Part shown: positions 9,503 to 17,601 of the stretch, in pieces | How the letters are laid out: each line of letters begins with the position of its first letter | Position numbering within the stretch: position 1 is the stretch's first letter | Assembly: GCF_000016605.1 (NCBI RefSeq) | Contig: NC_009440.1 | Coordinates: forward strand, 248,001 to 312,000 | Reading direction: 5' to 3' | Source of the DNA: Metallosphaera sedula DSM 5348 | GTDB taxonomy: Archaea > Thermoproteota > Thermoprotei_A > Sulfolobales > Sulfolobaceae | Length of the DNA stretch: 64,000 nt | Program-made: the position numbers and the translations under genes | The notes under the pieces: generated by a model | What the model was told of the DNA's origin: nothing | The model's database searches: none | What the model saw: only the letters and a program-made list of their open reading frames with translations

Positions 9503-11809
9503 ATGAGCTACGTTCCAGCCAGGGAAATGGAGCAGGTGAGAATTGGGAAAGGATATGTTCTAAAGGAGCACGAAAAGCATTACCCGGAAAATTACCCTTG
9601 TACTATTAACTCTGCCACCTATTTCCTCAAGGTAGATGGGAATAAGCTAGAGGGTAAGGCGAACCTGTCCATGGAATGCAGGAAGGGACAGATGATTCTG
9701 AACGGAAGGCATTTTACCGTGAAGGAGTTCTCAGTCAACGGAAGGGCAACGTATTACTATGATGGTAACACGTTCAGGTTTGATGTAGACTCTGGTCCCA
9801 ACTCGTTGACCATGTCTTATTCCGCCTCCTTAATGGGTTCGGTTCAGAGACTCGAAGAAATGAGCGAAGTCTCCACTACCGGTGAGACCGAGAACCCCAT
9901 CTACTGGATACCCTCCCTCGCGGAACCTACGATGAAGACCAAGACCGAGTTATACGTTCAGGTAAAGAAACCACTCATGGCTGTATCCAATGGGGAGTTA
10001 AGGGAAGTTAGAGACTTGGGAGATTGGGTTGAGTACCATTGGGTAATGGACTTTCCACATTCGTTTTATCTAACTAGCCTTGCTGTGGGAGAGTTCTCGA
10101 CGTTTAAGGAACAAGTGGACGGCGTCGTCCTGGAGTATTATCTACCCAAGGGTTTTGAGGATTACCTCTGGAACCTGGAGAGCACAAGGAGGGCCATGAA
10201 ATTCTTCTCTAGTTATACAGGGGTTGCCTACCCATTTAAGAGATACGCCCAGGTTGTGCTCTTTGGAATGAACGGAGGAATGGAGTATATAACCAGTACC
10301 CATTTAACTTGGAGGGTGTTGCACGATAGGAGGGCAGACGCAGAGTATAGTGCGGATTCCCTAATCGCTCACGAATTGGCCCATCAATGGTTTGGGGATC
10401 TCGTCACCACCAAGGATTGGCCAAATATCTGGTTAAATGAGGGTTTCGCAACATATTTTCAGGCCCTATTCACCGAGGCCGATAAGGGAAGAGAGGAGTT
10501 TCTCTATGACATGTACACGAAATTGAAAACCTACCTTGAGGAGACCGAGGAGTACACGAGGCCCATTGTGAGTAGATACTATAAGTGGCCTGATGAACTC
10601 TTTGACAGGCATACGTACCAGAAAGGAGCTCTAGTTCTTCATGCGTTAAGAAACGCACTGGGAGACGAGATCTTCAGGGAAGGTATCAGGACTTACCTGG
10701 AACAGCATGCAGGTAAATCCGTGGATACGGAGGACTTCAGGAAATCCATGGAGAGGGTCTCTGGACAGGACCTTTCGCAGTTCTTCGACCTTTACGTGTA
10801 TTCCGCAGGCCATCCAGAGCTCACGGTCTCTATTCAGTACAATGAAACCCCTGTAGTGGTGCTGGAACAGGGAGAACCTAGTTATCCCCTGGAACTTGAG
10901 CTTAAGATAGTGAGTAATTCTACGGCGGAGATTAGGAAAGTGAAGATGACATCTGCAAGGGTAGAGATACCCCTGCCCAGTCTGAGGTATGTCTGCGTTG
11001 ACCCAGAGTTCAAGGTATTTGCCGTGGTCAATGATAATCAACCGGAGGAAATGCTCGTCTCTGAGACCGAGGACCCCAGCATCATGTGCAGAATTAGATC
11101 TGCAAAGGGATTATCCAAGTACACGGACGAGAAAGCCATAAAGGCCTTGGGAAGGCTCTTGGATGACAGCTTCTGGGGAGTTGCGTATGAGGCTGCTGTA
11201 AGCCTTGGGAAAATCAAGACGCAGGAAGCGTTAAATGAACTATCCTCTCATAGACTCTCAAACCCAAAGGCCAGAAGAGGTATAGCTAAGGCCTTATCCG
11301 AGTTTAAGTACGACGAGAGGGCAGCGGAGCTTGCCATCTCCATGCTCAGGACAGAGGAAAACTACTACGTAAAGGCTGAGCTAATAAGGAGTCTCGGCAA
11401 GATAGGTATTCAGAAATACCAGGAGGAAGTGAAGAGATATTATGCAGAGGACAGCCATCTAGACGTGGTAAGGTCCGCAGTCCTAGAGGCATTGGCCCAG
11501 TTTGGATCTCAGGAGAACTACGACTTCATCCTGGAGAAGGCGTTCAAGGGGGAGAGCTTCCCAGTTAGGGAGAGTGCCACAAGGTGGTTGGGGAAGTTTG
11601 GGGACAGGGCTGTAGATCCCCTCTCAGTCCTTGTGAGGGATAGGTTACCTAGGGTAAGGTCGTCAGCTGTTGAGGCACTGGTCGAGACTTCCAGCCTGAA
11701 GGCACTACCCATACTTCAGTCAGTGATAAGGAACGAGGACGAAGATGGAAGAATAAGAGCTCTGGCGCTCAGGAAAACCTACTCCTTGGGGAAGATCCAA
11801 GCGAAATAG
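9503..11809 (+). CDS. M1 family aminopeptidase with C-terminal HEAT-like repeats
   Basis: A 768-residue zinc aminopeptidase. The substrate-anchoring GGMEY near residue 255 corresponds to GAMEN. The zinc site HELAHQWFG with LNEGFATY 18 residues on (near residues 290-313) is complete. The last roughly 240 residues contain HEAT-like helical repeats (KALGRLLDDSFWG, AKALSEFKYDERA, IRSLGKIG and others). It resembles tricorn-interacting factors F2/F3 of Thermoplasma and the high-molecular aminopeptidase of Sulfolobus, which trim peptides released by the proteasome. No signal peptide is seen, so it is cytoplasmic. Confidence 0.93.
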   Translation: MSYVPAREMEQVRIGKGYVLKEHEKHYPENYPCTINSATYFLKVDGNKLEGKANLSMECRKGQMILNGRHFTVKEFSVNGRATYYYDGNTFRFDVDSGPNSLTMSYSASLMGSVQRLEEMSEVSTTGETENPIYWIPSLAEPTMKTKTELYVQVKKPLMAVSNGELREVRDLGDWVEYHWVMDFPHSFYLTSLAVGEFSTFKEQVDGVVLEYYLPKGFEDYLWNLESTRRAMKFFSSYTGVAYPFKRYAQVVLFGMNGGMEYITSTHLTWRVLHDRRADAEYSADSLIAHELAHQWFGDLVTTKDWPNIWLNEGFATYFQALFTEADKGREEFLYDMYTKLKTYLEETEEYTRPIVSRYYKWPDELFDRHTYQKGALVLHALRNALGDEIFREGIRTYLEQHAGKSVDTEDFRKSMERVSGQDLSQFFDLYVYSAGHPELTVSIQYNETPVVVLEQGEPSYPLELELKIVSNSTAEIRKVKMTSARVEIPLPSLRYVCVDPEFKVFAVVNDNQPEEMLVSETEDPSIMCRIRSAKGLSKYTDEKAIKALGRLLDDSFWGVAYEAAVSLGKIKTQEALNELSSHRLSNPKARRGIAKALSEFKYDERAAELAISMLRTEENYYVKAELIRSLGKIGIQKYQEEVKRYYAEDSHLDVVRSAVLEALAQFGSQENYDFILEKAFKGESFPVRESATRWLGKFGDRAVDPLSVLVRDRLPRVRSSAVEALVETSSLKALPILQSVIRNEDEDGRIRALALRKTYSLGKIQAK

Positions 11810-11823
11810 TTTTAGGTTTTTCC

Positions 11824-12342
11824 TCATTGGTGTGCAAGTTCAATTCCAAGAATTCTCTTGATGGAGCTTTCATCGTTTTTCAGTATCTGAACCCTTTTGC
11901 CGTCACTGTAAACAAGGAATTTCTTTCCAAGTATTACTCGAGGTCTAGAAACGAATATGTACCCTTTACGGCAGTCATTTTCCTCGCATATTTCAAGGTT
12001 TGCGACAAACACTGAGTTATTGATTTCCCTATATGAGATTCTATTCCTCGCCAGAATCTCCTTTACCCTGTCAAGTGGTGACTGAGGGGCGACTTCACTG
12101 ACAGGGATCAATTCCTCTATCTCTCTTTCAAGTCTAGCTTCCTCCTCCTTGATGGAGGCAAGTCTATTCAGTAGATTAAGAGCCATGATTCCCTTGGGAG
12201 TTAAGTATAGCATTCTATCCTTTTCCTCTATGAGGTTCCAAGCCTCCAGTAGCGAGAGATATTTTTTCAAAAGATCAAAACTAATTCTTGCTCCTGCCAT
12301 AAGGCTTGTTTTCCTTATCCCATTCTGTGCAAGCTGAAGCAT
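11824..12342 (-). CDS. Winged-helix transcription regulator (HTH_45 type), N-terminus possibly frameshifted
   Basis: A 172-residue protein. Residues about 1-55 form a winged helix of the archaeal HTH_45 type (GIRKTSLMAGARIS, then LKKYLSLLEAWNLIE, then LTPKGIMAL). A short coiled segment (KEEEARLEREIEEL) and an unrecognised C-terminal domain follow, with EICEENDC. The ATG at 12342 leaves the first helix incomplete. The missing family-like residues KKRTTNDIIRD lie in the same frame just upstream, with no start codon, behind a run of nine A. One more A would open the frame from TTG 12383. It is convergent with the aminopeptidase gene. Target genes are unknown. Confidence 0.8.
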   Translation of the reverse strand: MLQLAQNGIRKTSLMAGARISFDLLKKYLSLLEAWNLIEEKDRMLYLTPKGIMALNLLNRLASIKEEEARLEREIEELIPVSEVAPQSPLDRVKEILARNRISYREINNSVFVANLEICEENDCRKGYIFVSRPRVILGKKFLVYSDGKRVQILKNDESSIKRILGIELAHQ

Positions 12343-12564
12343 GTCCCTTATAATGTCATTGGTAGTTCTTTTTTTTTAGCCAAAGCAATTCACTAATACT
12401 ACTGTGTGTAATACTATATTATAAGTATTTCCCACTTGCAAGAACCAGGTTTGAGTTTTGAGGTTAATATTGTGGCTCGTTGTTTATTTCTAGATTATTC
12501 ATTTCCATTTATCTGGGGGCCTCGTCGCTAGGTGTTCCCTCCATGAGGCAATTACTCAGGGGTC

Positions 12565-12924
12565 TTGATCTCCTTACTGCAAGGGGAACTTGAGGATCTG
12601 TACTGTAGGATAAGGAATGAAGAGATCGATCTAGTGACCAATGTGGTCAACCTTACAGAGGTATATTACGTTCTCTGCAGAAGACTAGGTGCTCAGAGGG
12701 CAGAGGAAATTGTTAATAGTATCGTAAAGTCCGGCTACTTCAGCGTCGTTGGCGTCTCCAAGAAGATATATAGGGAGGTATCTCTGTGTAGGTGTAAGCA
12801 TGCAATTTCCCTCTCTGATTGTTTCTCTATTGCCACCGCGAAGGCCCGTGGAATAAAGGCCCTGTTTAGAAGAGAGAAGGAACTTGAAGGTATTCGGAAG
12901 GAGTCTGTGGAGTTCGTTGATTAA
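12565..12924 (+). pseudogene. PIN-domain (VapC-like) protein lacking its first strand
   Basis: The 119-residue frame contains most of a PIN domain: NLTEVYYVL with the second acidic residue, and SLSDCFSIATAKARG with the third. The first strand, normally ending LDT or LDS before VLISLL, is missing: only GNYSG precedes VLISLL and a stop lies seven codons before the TTG. No VapB antitoxin is recognisable upstream. It is probably an N-terminally truncated or decayed toxin gene. A divergent PIN protein that has lost the first acid is less likely. Confidence 0.65.
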
Positions 12925-12953
12925 TTGATCTATAGTTATTTAATTTGAAGTGT

Positions 12954-12969
12954 ATGTGTCATAACACAT
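12954..12969. repeat. Inverted repeat ATGTGT-CATA-ACACAT
   Basis: Perfect six-base arms with a four-base spacer in the gap between the PIN remnant and the exchanger gene. It is centred about 185 bases upstream of the exchanger start and about 150 upstream of its TATA box. It could be an operator or an RNA hairpin; nothing decides. Confidence 0.5.
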
Positions 12970-12974
12970 CGTCA

Positions 12975-12997
12975 AGTCTGGACCAAGGGCTCAGACT
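12975..12997. repeat. Inverted repeat with AGTCTG / CAGACT arms
   Basis: Six-base perfect arms around an 11-base spacer that itself contains GGACC and GGGC, so the RNA could form a longer stem. It begins five bases after the preceding inverted repeat. Function unknown. Confidence 0.45.
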
Positions 12998-13114
12998 GCT
13001 CAAGTTTTATAGACTAGGCGATCAAACTCATTGTTAATCGCTGAACCTTTTTCATTTTCTAAGTCATCTTTCAAGGGAAAATTAATCAATTGTTCATCTC
13101 TAAATACTCAAAAG

Positions 13115-13121
13115 CTTATAG
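13115..13121 (+). promoter_or_regulatory. TATA-like element of the cation exchanger gene
   Basis: CTTATAG, centred 26-27 bases before GTG 13145. It is the reason for choosing that start rather than in-frame starts further upstream. Confidence 0.5.
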
Positions 13122-13144
13122 GGAATAAAGTCGTAATATTGAAT

Positions 13145-14002
13145 GTGTTAGTCACTGAGATAGCCTCCATACCTCTTTTCCTACTGGGCGTGGAGCTCAT
13201 CTACAGGGGGGCAAAGTTCTCTAGTCCTTACGTGATCGCCCTAATTTCAATTTTACCAGAGTTGATAATAACCTTGGAAGCGTCGTTCAGGTCAAACTAT
13301 TACGTGGCGCTCTCAACTGTACTGGGGAGCGTTATCTCCCTCTACGTAATTGGGGTTGCGTTCTTTGGAGTGGTCCATTTCATTAGATGGAAGAGCGACT
13401 TCAACGTAGGAATTCAGAGGGAATACCTCTTCATAGTTGTCGCCTCCCTCTTCATAGGTCTCATGGGTCTCACGGGTAGAATAGATGTTTGGTGGGGAGT
13501 TGTCCTATTTGGTTTATTCCTGGCATATAGCGTAATGAAAGTGAACAGGAGGGTAGTTAGGGATTCTAAGGCAATTCCAGCCCTACTTGTCGGTAGTGTT
13601 ATAGTCTGGATATCCTCATCCTGGCTTCTTCAAGACATCTTCTCGTTATCAGCAATGTTTCACGTGCCTCCGTATTATGTTGCCATACTCATAGTTCCCG
13701 TTATGTCCAACCTACAGGAAATCTCAACTGCCCTCAGATCAAGGAAGGAGAACGTGATGAGGGACCTGCTCCTTGGAGTGATAAATGAGAATCTTATGGC
13801 TTCCAGCTTGCTCCTTGCCATAATAGGGTTTGCGTCAGGGGTAAGCGGGATAGCCCTAGACTCTTTAACACCTCTTATTGAGGTCTCTTTCTTAGCGGGG
13901 ATCCTAGCATATTTCCTAATAAAGAATGGCCAAATCAAGCTCTACGATTCAATACTAATGATGTTAGGCGTGTTGGTATTCATTGGGATGTTCAGACTGT
14001 GA
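13145..14002 (+). CDS. CaCA-type cation exchanger-like membrane protein
   Basis: A protein of about 286 residues with roughly ten helices. Two inverted alpha-repeat motifs are visible: ISILPELIITLEASFRS followed by VLGSV, and MSNLQEISTALRSRKEN followed by GVINENL. These match the (G/A)TSLPELxTS...GNxxGSN repeats of Na/Ca exchangers (YrbG type), with the glutamates kept but the asparagines of GSN changed. The transported ion is therefore uncertain. The frame extends to 13031, but the upstream 38 residues are not membrane-like and the TATA box supports GTG 13145 (or TTG 13139). The gene stands alone. Confidence 0.75.
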   Translation: MLVTEIASIPLFLLGVELIYRGAKFSSPYVIALISILPELIITLEASFRSNYYVALSTVLGSVISLYVIGVAFFGVVHFIRWKSDFNVGIQREYLFIVVASLFIGLMGLTGRIDVWWGVVLFGLFLAYSVMKVNRRVVRDSKAIPALLVGSVIVWISSSWLLQDIFSLSAMFHVPPYYVAILIVPVMSNLQEISTALRSRKENVMRDLLLGVINENLMASSLLLAIIGFASGVSGIALDSLTPLIEVSFLAGILAYFLIKNGQIKLYDSILMMLGVLVFIGMFRL

Positions 14003-14034
14003 TCTTGTCTCTCCCCTTCCAGAGAACTAGTCTG

Positions 14035-14274
14035 CTAGCTATTACACCAAGATCTGATGTCCTTAGTTAGCTTTTCAATGCTTTCCTTTTCCAGGCTCTG
14101 TCCCAGGATGAATTCGGCCGTGCTTTCTATTAAGCTTCTAATCTCATCATCGGAGGAGGAACATACCCTCGTCTTATCCATTTCTGACGCGTGGCTCAGA
14201 GTTCCCTCCTTATCAGCTATCAACTTCGCCAGAAAATTTCTTATCAGTGCTGTTCTATAGAAATTGCTTTCCAT
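14035..14274 (-). CDS. Small hypothetical protein
   Basis: A 79-residue acidic, helical protein that I do not recognise. It contains two cysteines (RVCSSSDDE and the C-terminal WCNS) and no membrane segment. It is divergent from the Fe-S/membrane gene at 14334, and the 59-base gap holds A/T-rich promoter-like sequence for both. Codon use looks like its neighbours. It could be a shadow of noncoding DNA, but the divergent promoter region favours a gene. Confidence 0.5.
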   Translation of the reverse strand: MESNFYRTALIRNFLAKLIADKEGTLSHASEMDKTRVCSSSDDEIRSLIESTAEFILGQSLEKESIEKLTKDIRSWCNS

Positions 14275-14305
14275 AAAAAATGTTTAAATGTATAGGTAAT
14301 AAACC

Positions 14306-14314
14306 TTAATATTA
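14306..14314 (+). promoter_or_regulatory. TATA-like element of the Fe-S/membrane fusion gene
   Basis: TTAATATTA centred about 25 bases before ATG 14334, consistent with a leaderless transcript. Confidence 0.45.
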
Positions 14315-14333
14315 TTAGGCAAGACATTCAATC

Positions 14334-15548
14334 ATGGAAACCCTTAAGCTGAGTGACAGGGAACTCAGGCTCGGCTTCACATTCGATCACGACAAGTGCA
14401 TAGTCTGCGGAGCCTGCGTCGATGCCTGCAACAGGGCTTACGGTGGGAACTGGAGGGTACTCCCAGTCTTCGAGCTAGAAGGGGGCAAGACTGCCCTCTC
14501 CATGTCGTGCAATCATTGTGATAACCCCGTCTGCATGAAGTCCTGTCCTGCCGTGGCTATCTCCAAGAATGAAATGGGGATTGTCACCATAGACTCCAAC
14601 AAGTGTATAGGTTGCGGTTACTGTCAATGGGCCTGTCCCTATGAGGCGCTGCATTTCTCGAAGGATGGGACCATGGGTAAGTGTCACCTCTGCGTTGACA
14701 GGCTTGGAAAGGGAATGCCCTATTGCGTGGAGAGTTGTCCCACGGGGGCACTGACCTTTGGCTGGCTGGACAGGCCAGATGGCGAGGTTAACTACCTTGC
14801 GCCGGCGTCTATAACTAGACCGAGGTTAAAGATTGTTAATCCCAAGGAGATAAAGGCGTCTCCCCTGAAGGAAAAGAGAGAGGAGAATGCAACAGGTCTG
14901 ATTGCCTTCACCCTTGGGAGCGAGATAGCTCTGGTCTATTCCCTGTTGAGATTGCCATATTTTGCACTGATTGCCTTCGTGCTCCTCGCTGGCACCCTCC
15001 TTCTATCAGTGGGTCACGCCAAGGTCAATGTCAGGTCCATGAGGGTAATTCTCAATTTGTCCACCTCCTGGCTCAGCAGGGAGGTCCTCTTCGGTGGGCT
15101 CTCGGCGCTAGCCTTTCTCCTTTCAATGTTCATAGGGAACGCGTATTATGTGGCCCTACCCCTTCTAGTTCTCAGCGTGATCTCCTCGATAATGATTTAC
15201 ATGTTAAAGTCTAGGCCATCCTGGTATCATCCTGACACTCCAATGTCATTCCTTGGGGCAGGGTTCACGGTGGTGTCCCCTCTGGCCTACGTCTTCATTC
15301 ATAGTCCAGCGCTACTCGTGTTGGGGGCAGTGTTTGCGGTAGGCGAGATAATCACCGCCAGATCTAAGGCGAAGATGGGTTTCAAGGACAGGAGGATTCT
15401 CAATTTGCCGTACTTGGTACTCGAGATTGCGACTTTCTTCGTTCCCCTAGCAGGTGTTGTAACAGCAGTCGTGTCCATATTATCAGAGATAATACATAGA
15501 CGGGAATTCTTTCAAAAGGTAGTATACTACGGCGTTCCAACAGTTTAA
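14334..15548 (+). CDS. DmsB-like four-cluster ferredoxin fused to DmsC-like membrane anchor
   Basis: A 404-residue fusion. Residues about 15-150 hold four Cys groups of the DmsB/NrfC family (CIVCGACVDAC, CNHCDNPVCMKSC, CIGCGYCQWAC, CHLCVD with CVESCP), so four 4Fe-4S clusters. Residues about 185-400 form around eight membrane helices like DmsC or NrfD, which exchange electrons with quinone. No molybdopterin catalytic subunit is adjacent, so the partner is encoded elsewhere or is absent. It lies 50 bases upstream of, and in line with, the ferredoxin oxidoreductase operon, which raises the possibility of ferredoxin:quinone transfer (inference). Confidence 0.85.
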   Translation: METLKLSDRELRLGFTFDHDKCIVCGACVDACNRAYGGNWRVLPVFELEGGKTALSMSCNHCDNPVCMKSCPAVAISKNEMGIVTIDSNKCIGCGYCQWACPYEALHFSKDGTMGKCHLCVDRLGKGMPYCVESCPTGALTFGWLDRPDGEVNYLAPASITRPRLKIVNPKEIKASPLKEKREENATGLIAFTLGSEIALVYSLLRLPYFALIAFVLLAGTLLLSVGHAKVNVRSMRVILNLSTSWLSREVLFGGLSALAFLLSMFIGNAYYVALPLLVLSVISSIMIYMLKSRPSWYHPDTPMSFLGAGFTVVSPLAYVFIHSPALLVLGAVFAVGEIITARSKAKMGFKDRRILNLPYLVLEIATFFVPLAGVVTAVVSILSEIIHRREFFQKVVYYGVPTV

Positions 15549-15597
15549 ATTTTTCAGTAACAATCTTTATTAGACTAACAAGTTAATAGTAACGTGG

Positions 15598-16161
15598 GTG
15601 GAATCATCGCTTGAGATACGATTTCATGGAAGAGGCGGACAAGGCGTTGTTACGGCAGCCAATTTACTTGCAGAGGCTGCTGGTCTAGACGGGCTTTTCT
15701 CCTCAGCTTTCCCCATATATGGAGCGGAGAGAAGGGGAGCGGAGATAGAGTCTTATTGCAGGATTTCTGACTCGCAGATAAGAGAGACGTCCCCTATTGA
15801 GGAACCTGACGTAGTGGTTATTCTAGATCCCACATTGCTCAAGATTTCCAATCCCCTGAAGGGTTTGAAGAAGGACGGGAAAATTGTGCTTAACTGGAAG
15901 GGAAATCCGCCAGTCTCAGGTAGGATCTTCCTAGTGGACGCGACAGGAATAGCCATGGAACTGAAGCTGGTGAAATCTGGCTGGCCTCTCGTCAACATCT
16001 TAATGTTGGGCGCACTAGTTAAGGCAGTTGGGGTACCCTCCTTGGACTCAGTGAAGAAGGCCATAGACTCTGAGTTTAGCGGGAATGTGGCAGAGCTCAA
16101 CAAGAGAGCCGTTGAACTAGCCTACGAGAGCACAAGAGAGGTGAAGGAAATTGTCGCTTGA
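15598..16161 (+). CDS. porG: 2-oxoacid:ferredoxin oxidoreductase, gamma subunit
   Basis: A 187-residue gamma domain. FHGRGGQGVVTAANLLAEAA at the start and FPIYGAERRGAEIESY are diagnostic for the POR/VOR gamma subunit. Start is GTG 15598. It is the first gene of a gamma-delta-alpha-beta operon, the four-subunit arrangement used for pyruvate or branched-chain 2-oxoacids. The reaction is CoA-dependent oxidative decarboxylation to acyl-CoA with ferredoxin reduction. Most known Sulfolobus 2-oxoacid oxidoreductases are two-subunit enzymes, so this is an additional type. Substrate is not decidable from sequence. Confidence 0.92.
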   Translation: MESSLEIRFHGRGGQGVVTAANLLAEAAGLDGLFSSAFPIYGAERRGAEIESYCRISDSQIRETSPIEEPDVVVILDPTLLKISNPLKGLKKDGKIVLNWKGNPPVSGRIFLVDATGIAMELKLVKSGWPLVNILMLGALVKAVGVPSLDSVKKAIDSEFSGNVAELNKRAVELAYESTREVKEIVA

Positions 16162-16408
16162 TTATCAGTTTTTCCCGGTTTCCCACCCAAGCGAGGGAGC
16201 AGGGGGAAAGACCGGTAACTGGAGGGTGGTGAAGCCAGTTGTTGGCGATAGGTGTATTGGTTGTAATGCATGTTACCTATGGTGCCCTGAGGGCACCATT
16301 GGGGTTAAGGGGAAAAGGGCTGAGGTTAATTACGAGTATTGTAAGGGTTGCGGGGTCTGCGCGAACGTGTGCCCCGTTAAGGCGATTTCCATGGTGACCG
16401 AGTCATGA
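16151..16408 (+). CDS. porD: 2-oxoacid:ferredoxin oxidoreductase, delta subunit
   Basis: An 85-residue ferredoxin with two 4Fe-4S motifs, CIGCNACYLWCP and CKGCGVCANVCP, carrying electrons from the beta-subunit cluster to free ferredoxin. It starts at TTG 16151 inside the end of the gamma gene (11-base overlap), and its stop overlaps the alpha ATG by four bases. Confidence 0.93.
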   Translation: MSLDYQFFPVSHPSEGAGGKTGNWRVVKPVVGDRCIGCNACYLWCPEGTIGVKGKRAEVNYEYCKGCGVCANVCPVKAISMVTES

Positions 16409-17601
16409 TGAAGATTATTTCAGGGAATGAGGCTGTTGCCCTCGCGGTAAAGCTAGCGAGGGTTGGGGTTGTGGGGATCTACCCAATAACTCCTCAGACC
16501 ACCATAATCGAGGAACTGGCTGAGATGAGGGCAAGGGGGGAGATCTCCACAGATGTGGTTAGGGTGGAGAGCGAACACTCTGCCATGGGTGTAACCCTGG
16601 GGGCAGCCGTGTCTGGAGTAAGGGCGTTCACTGCTACCTCCTCCCAGGGACTTCTTTACATGCACGAGATGGTTTGGTGGGCTGCAGGGAGCAGGGCACC
16701 CATAGTGATGGTGGTAGCAACTAGGGCAGTGGGTGCTCCTTGGAACATCTGGAACGAGAACACTGACTTCATGAGTGAGAGGGATAGTGGTTGGATAATG
16801 GCCTTCGCCTCAAGCCCTCAGGAGGCGCTTGATCTAACCCTGCAGGCCTTCAGGATCTCCGAGGATCCTAGGGTTTTCGTTCCCATGATGGTGGGAATGG
16901 ATGGGTTCATTCTCTCCCATACCAAGACCAACGTGTATATTCCTTCGCAGGAGGATGTAGACGCATTTATTCCGCCCAGGAGGCAACCCTACGTTATAGA
17001 TCCGGAAACGCAGGAGAGCATGGGTAACATTTTCCAACCAGTCCATTACATGAAGCTAAGGCAGTCCATAAATGATGCCATAGCGGACTCGAAGGACGTG
17101 ATTAGGGAAGTCGGAAGGGAATACGAGAAGATAAACCCCCTAGCGGATTACAAGACCCTCAACGTAGAGTATAAGCTAGAGGATGCCGACTACGCCGTGG
17201 TTACCATGGGGGCTTGGTCCTTAGACGCGATGGAGGCTGTGGACAGGTTAAGGGAGAGAGGAATCTCCGTGGGACTTTATAGGGTGAGATACGTGAGACC
17301 GTGGGCTGAAGACGAGATATTAAGGGCACTGGGAGATAAGAAGGGAGTTATTGTGTTTGACAGGGCGACGTCGCTGGGCAGAGGAGGGCCTCTTTACCTG
17401 GAAGTGAAGGCGTCCCTGAATAACCCCGTAAAGGGGGTAGTTGCAGGACTGGGAGGTGTGTCCATGAACAAGAGGGATTTCATGGAGGCCATATCCACGT
17501 CCATCGAGGAAATGAAGCGTGGCTCCTTTAGGGAGGTAACCTGGTACTATCCGAGCGAGGTGAAAGAAGTTGAGCTTGGGACTCCGAGGTCTGCGATCTG
17601 A
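16405..17601 (+). CDS. porA: 2-oxoacid:ferredoxin oxidoreductase, alpha subunit
   Basis: A 398-residue alpha chain. YPITPQTTIIEELAEM near residues 26-41 and the SEHSAMGVTLGA motif are typical of POR/VOR alpha subunits, which bind the pyrophosphate and pyrimidine half of thiamine pyrophosphate. The C-terminal part, LGRGGPLYLEV, belongs to domain II. It starts ATGATG at 16405, overlapping the delta stop, and its 3' end overlaps the beta frame by 32 bases. Confidence 0.93.
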   Translation: MMKIISGNEAVALAVKLARVGVVGIYPITPQTTIIEELAEMRARGEISTDVVRVESEHSAMGVTLGAAVSGVRAFTATSSQGLLYMHEMVWWAAGSRAPIVMVVATRAVGAPWNIWNENTDFMSERDSGWIMAFASSPQEALDLTLQAFRISEDPRVFVPMMVGMDGFILSHTKTNVYIPSQEDVDAFIPPRRQPYVIDPETQESMGNIFQPVHYMKLRQSINDAIADSKDVIREVGREYEKINPLADYKTLNVEYKLEDADYAVVTMGAWSLDAMEAVDRLRERGISVGLYRVRYVRPWAEDEILRALGDKKGVIVFDRATSLGRGGPLYLEVKASLNNPVKGVVAGLGGVSMNKRDFMEAISTSIEEMKRGSFREVTWYYPSEVKEVELGTPRSAI

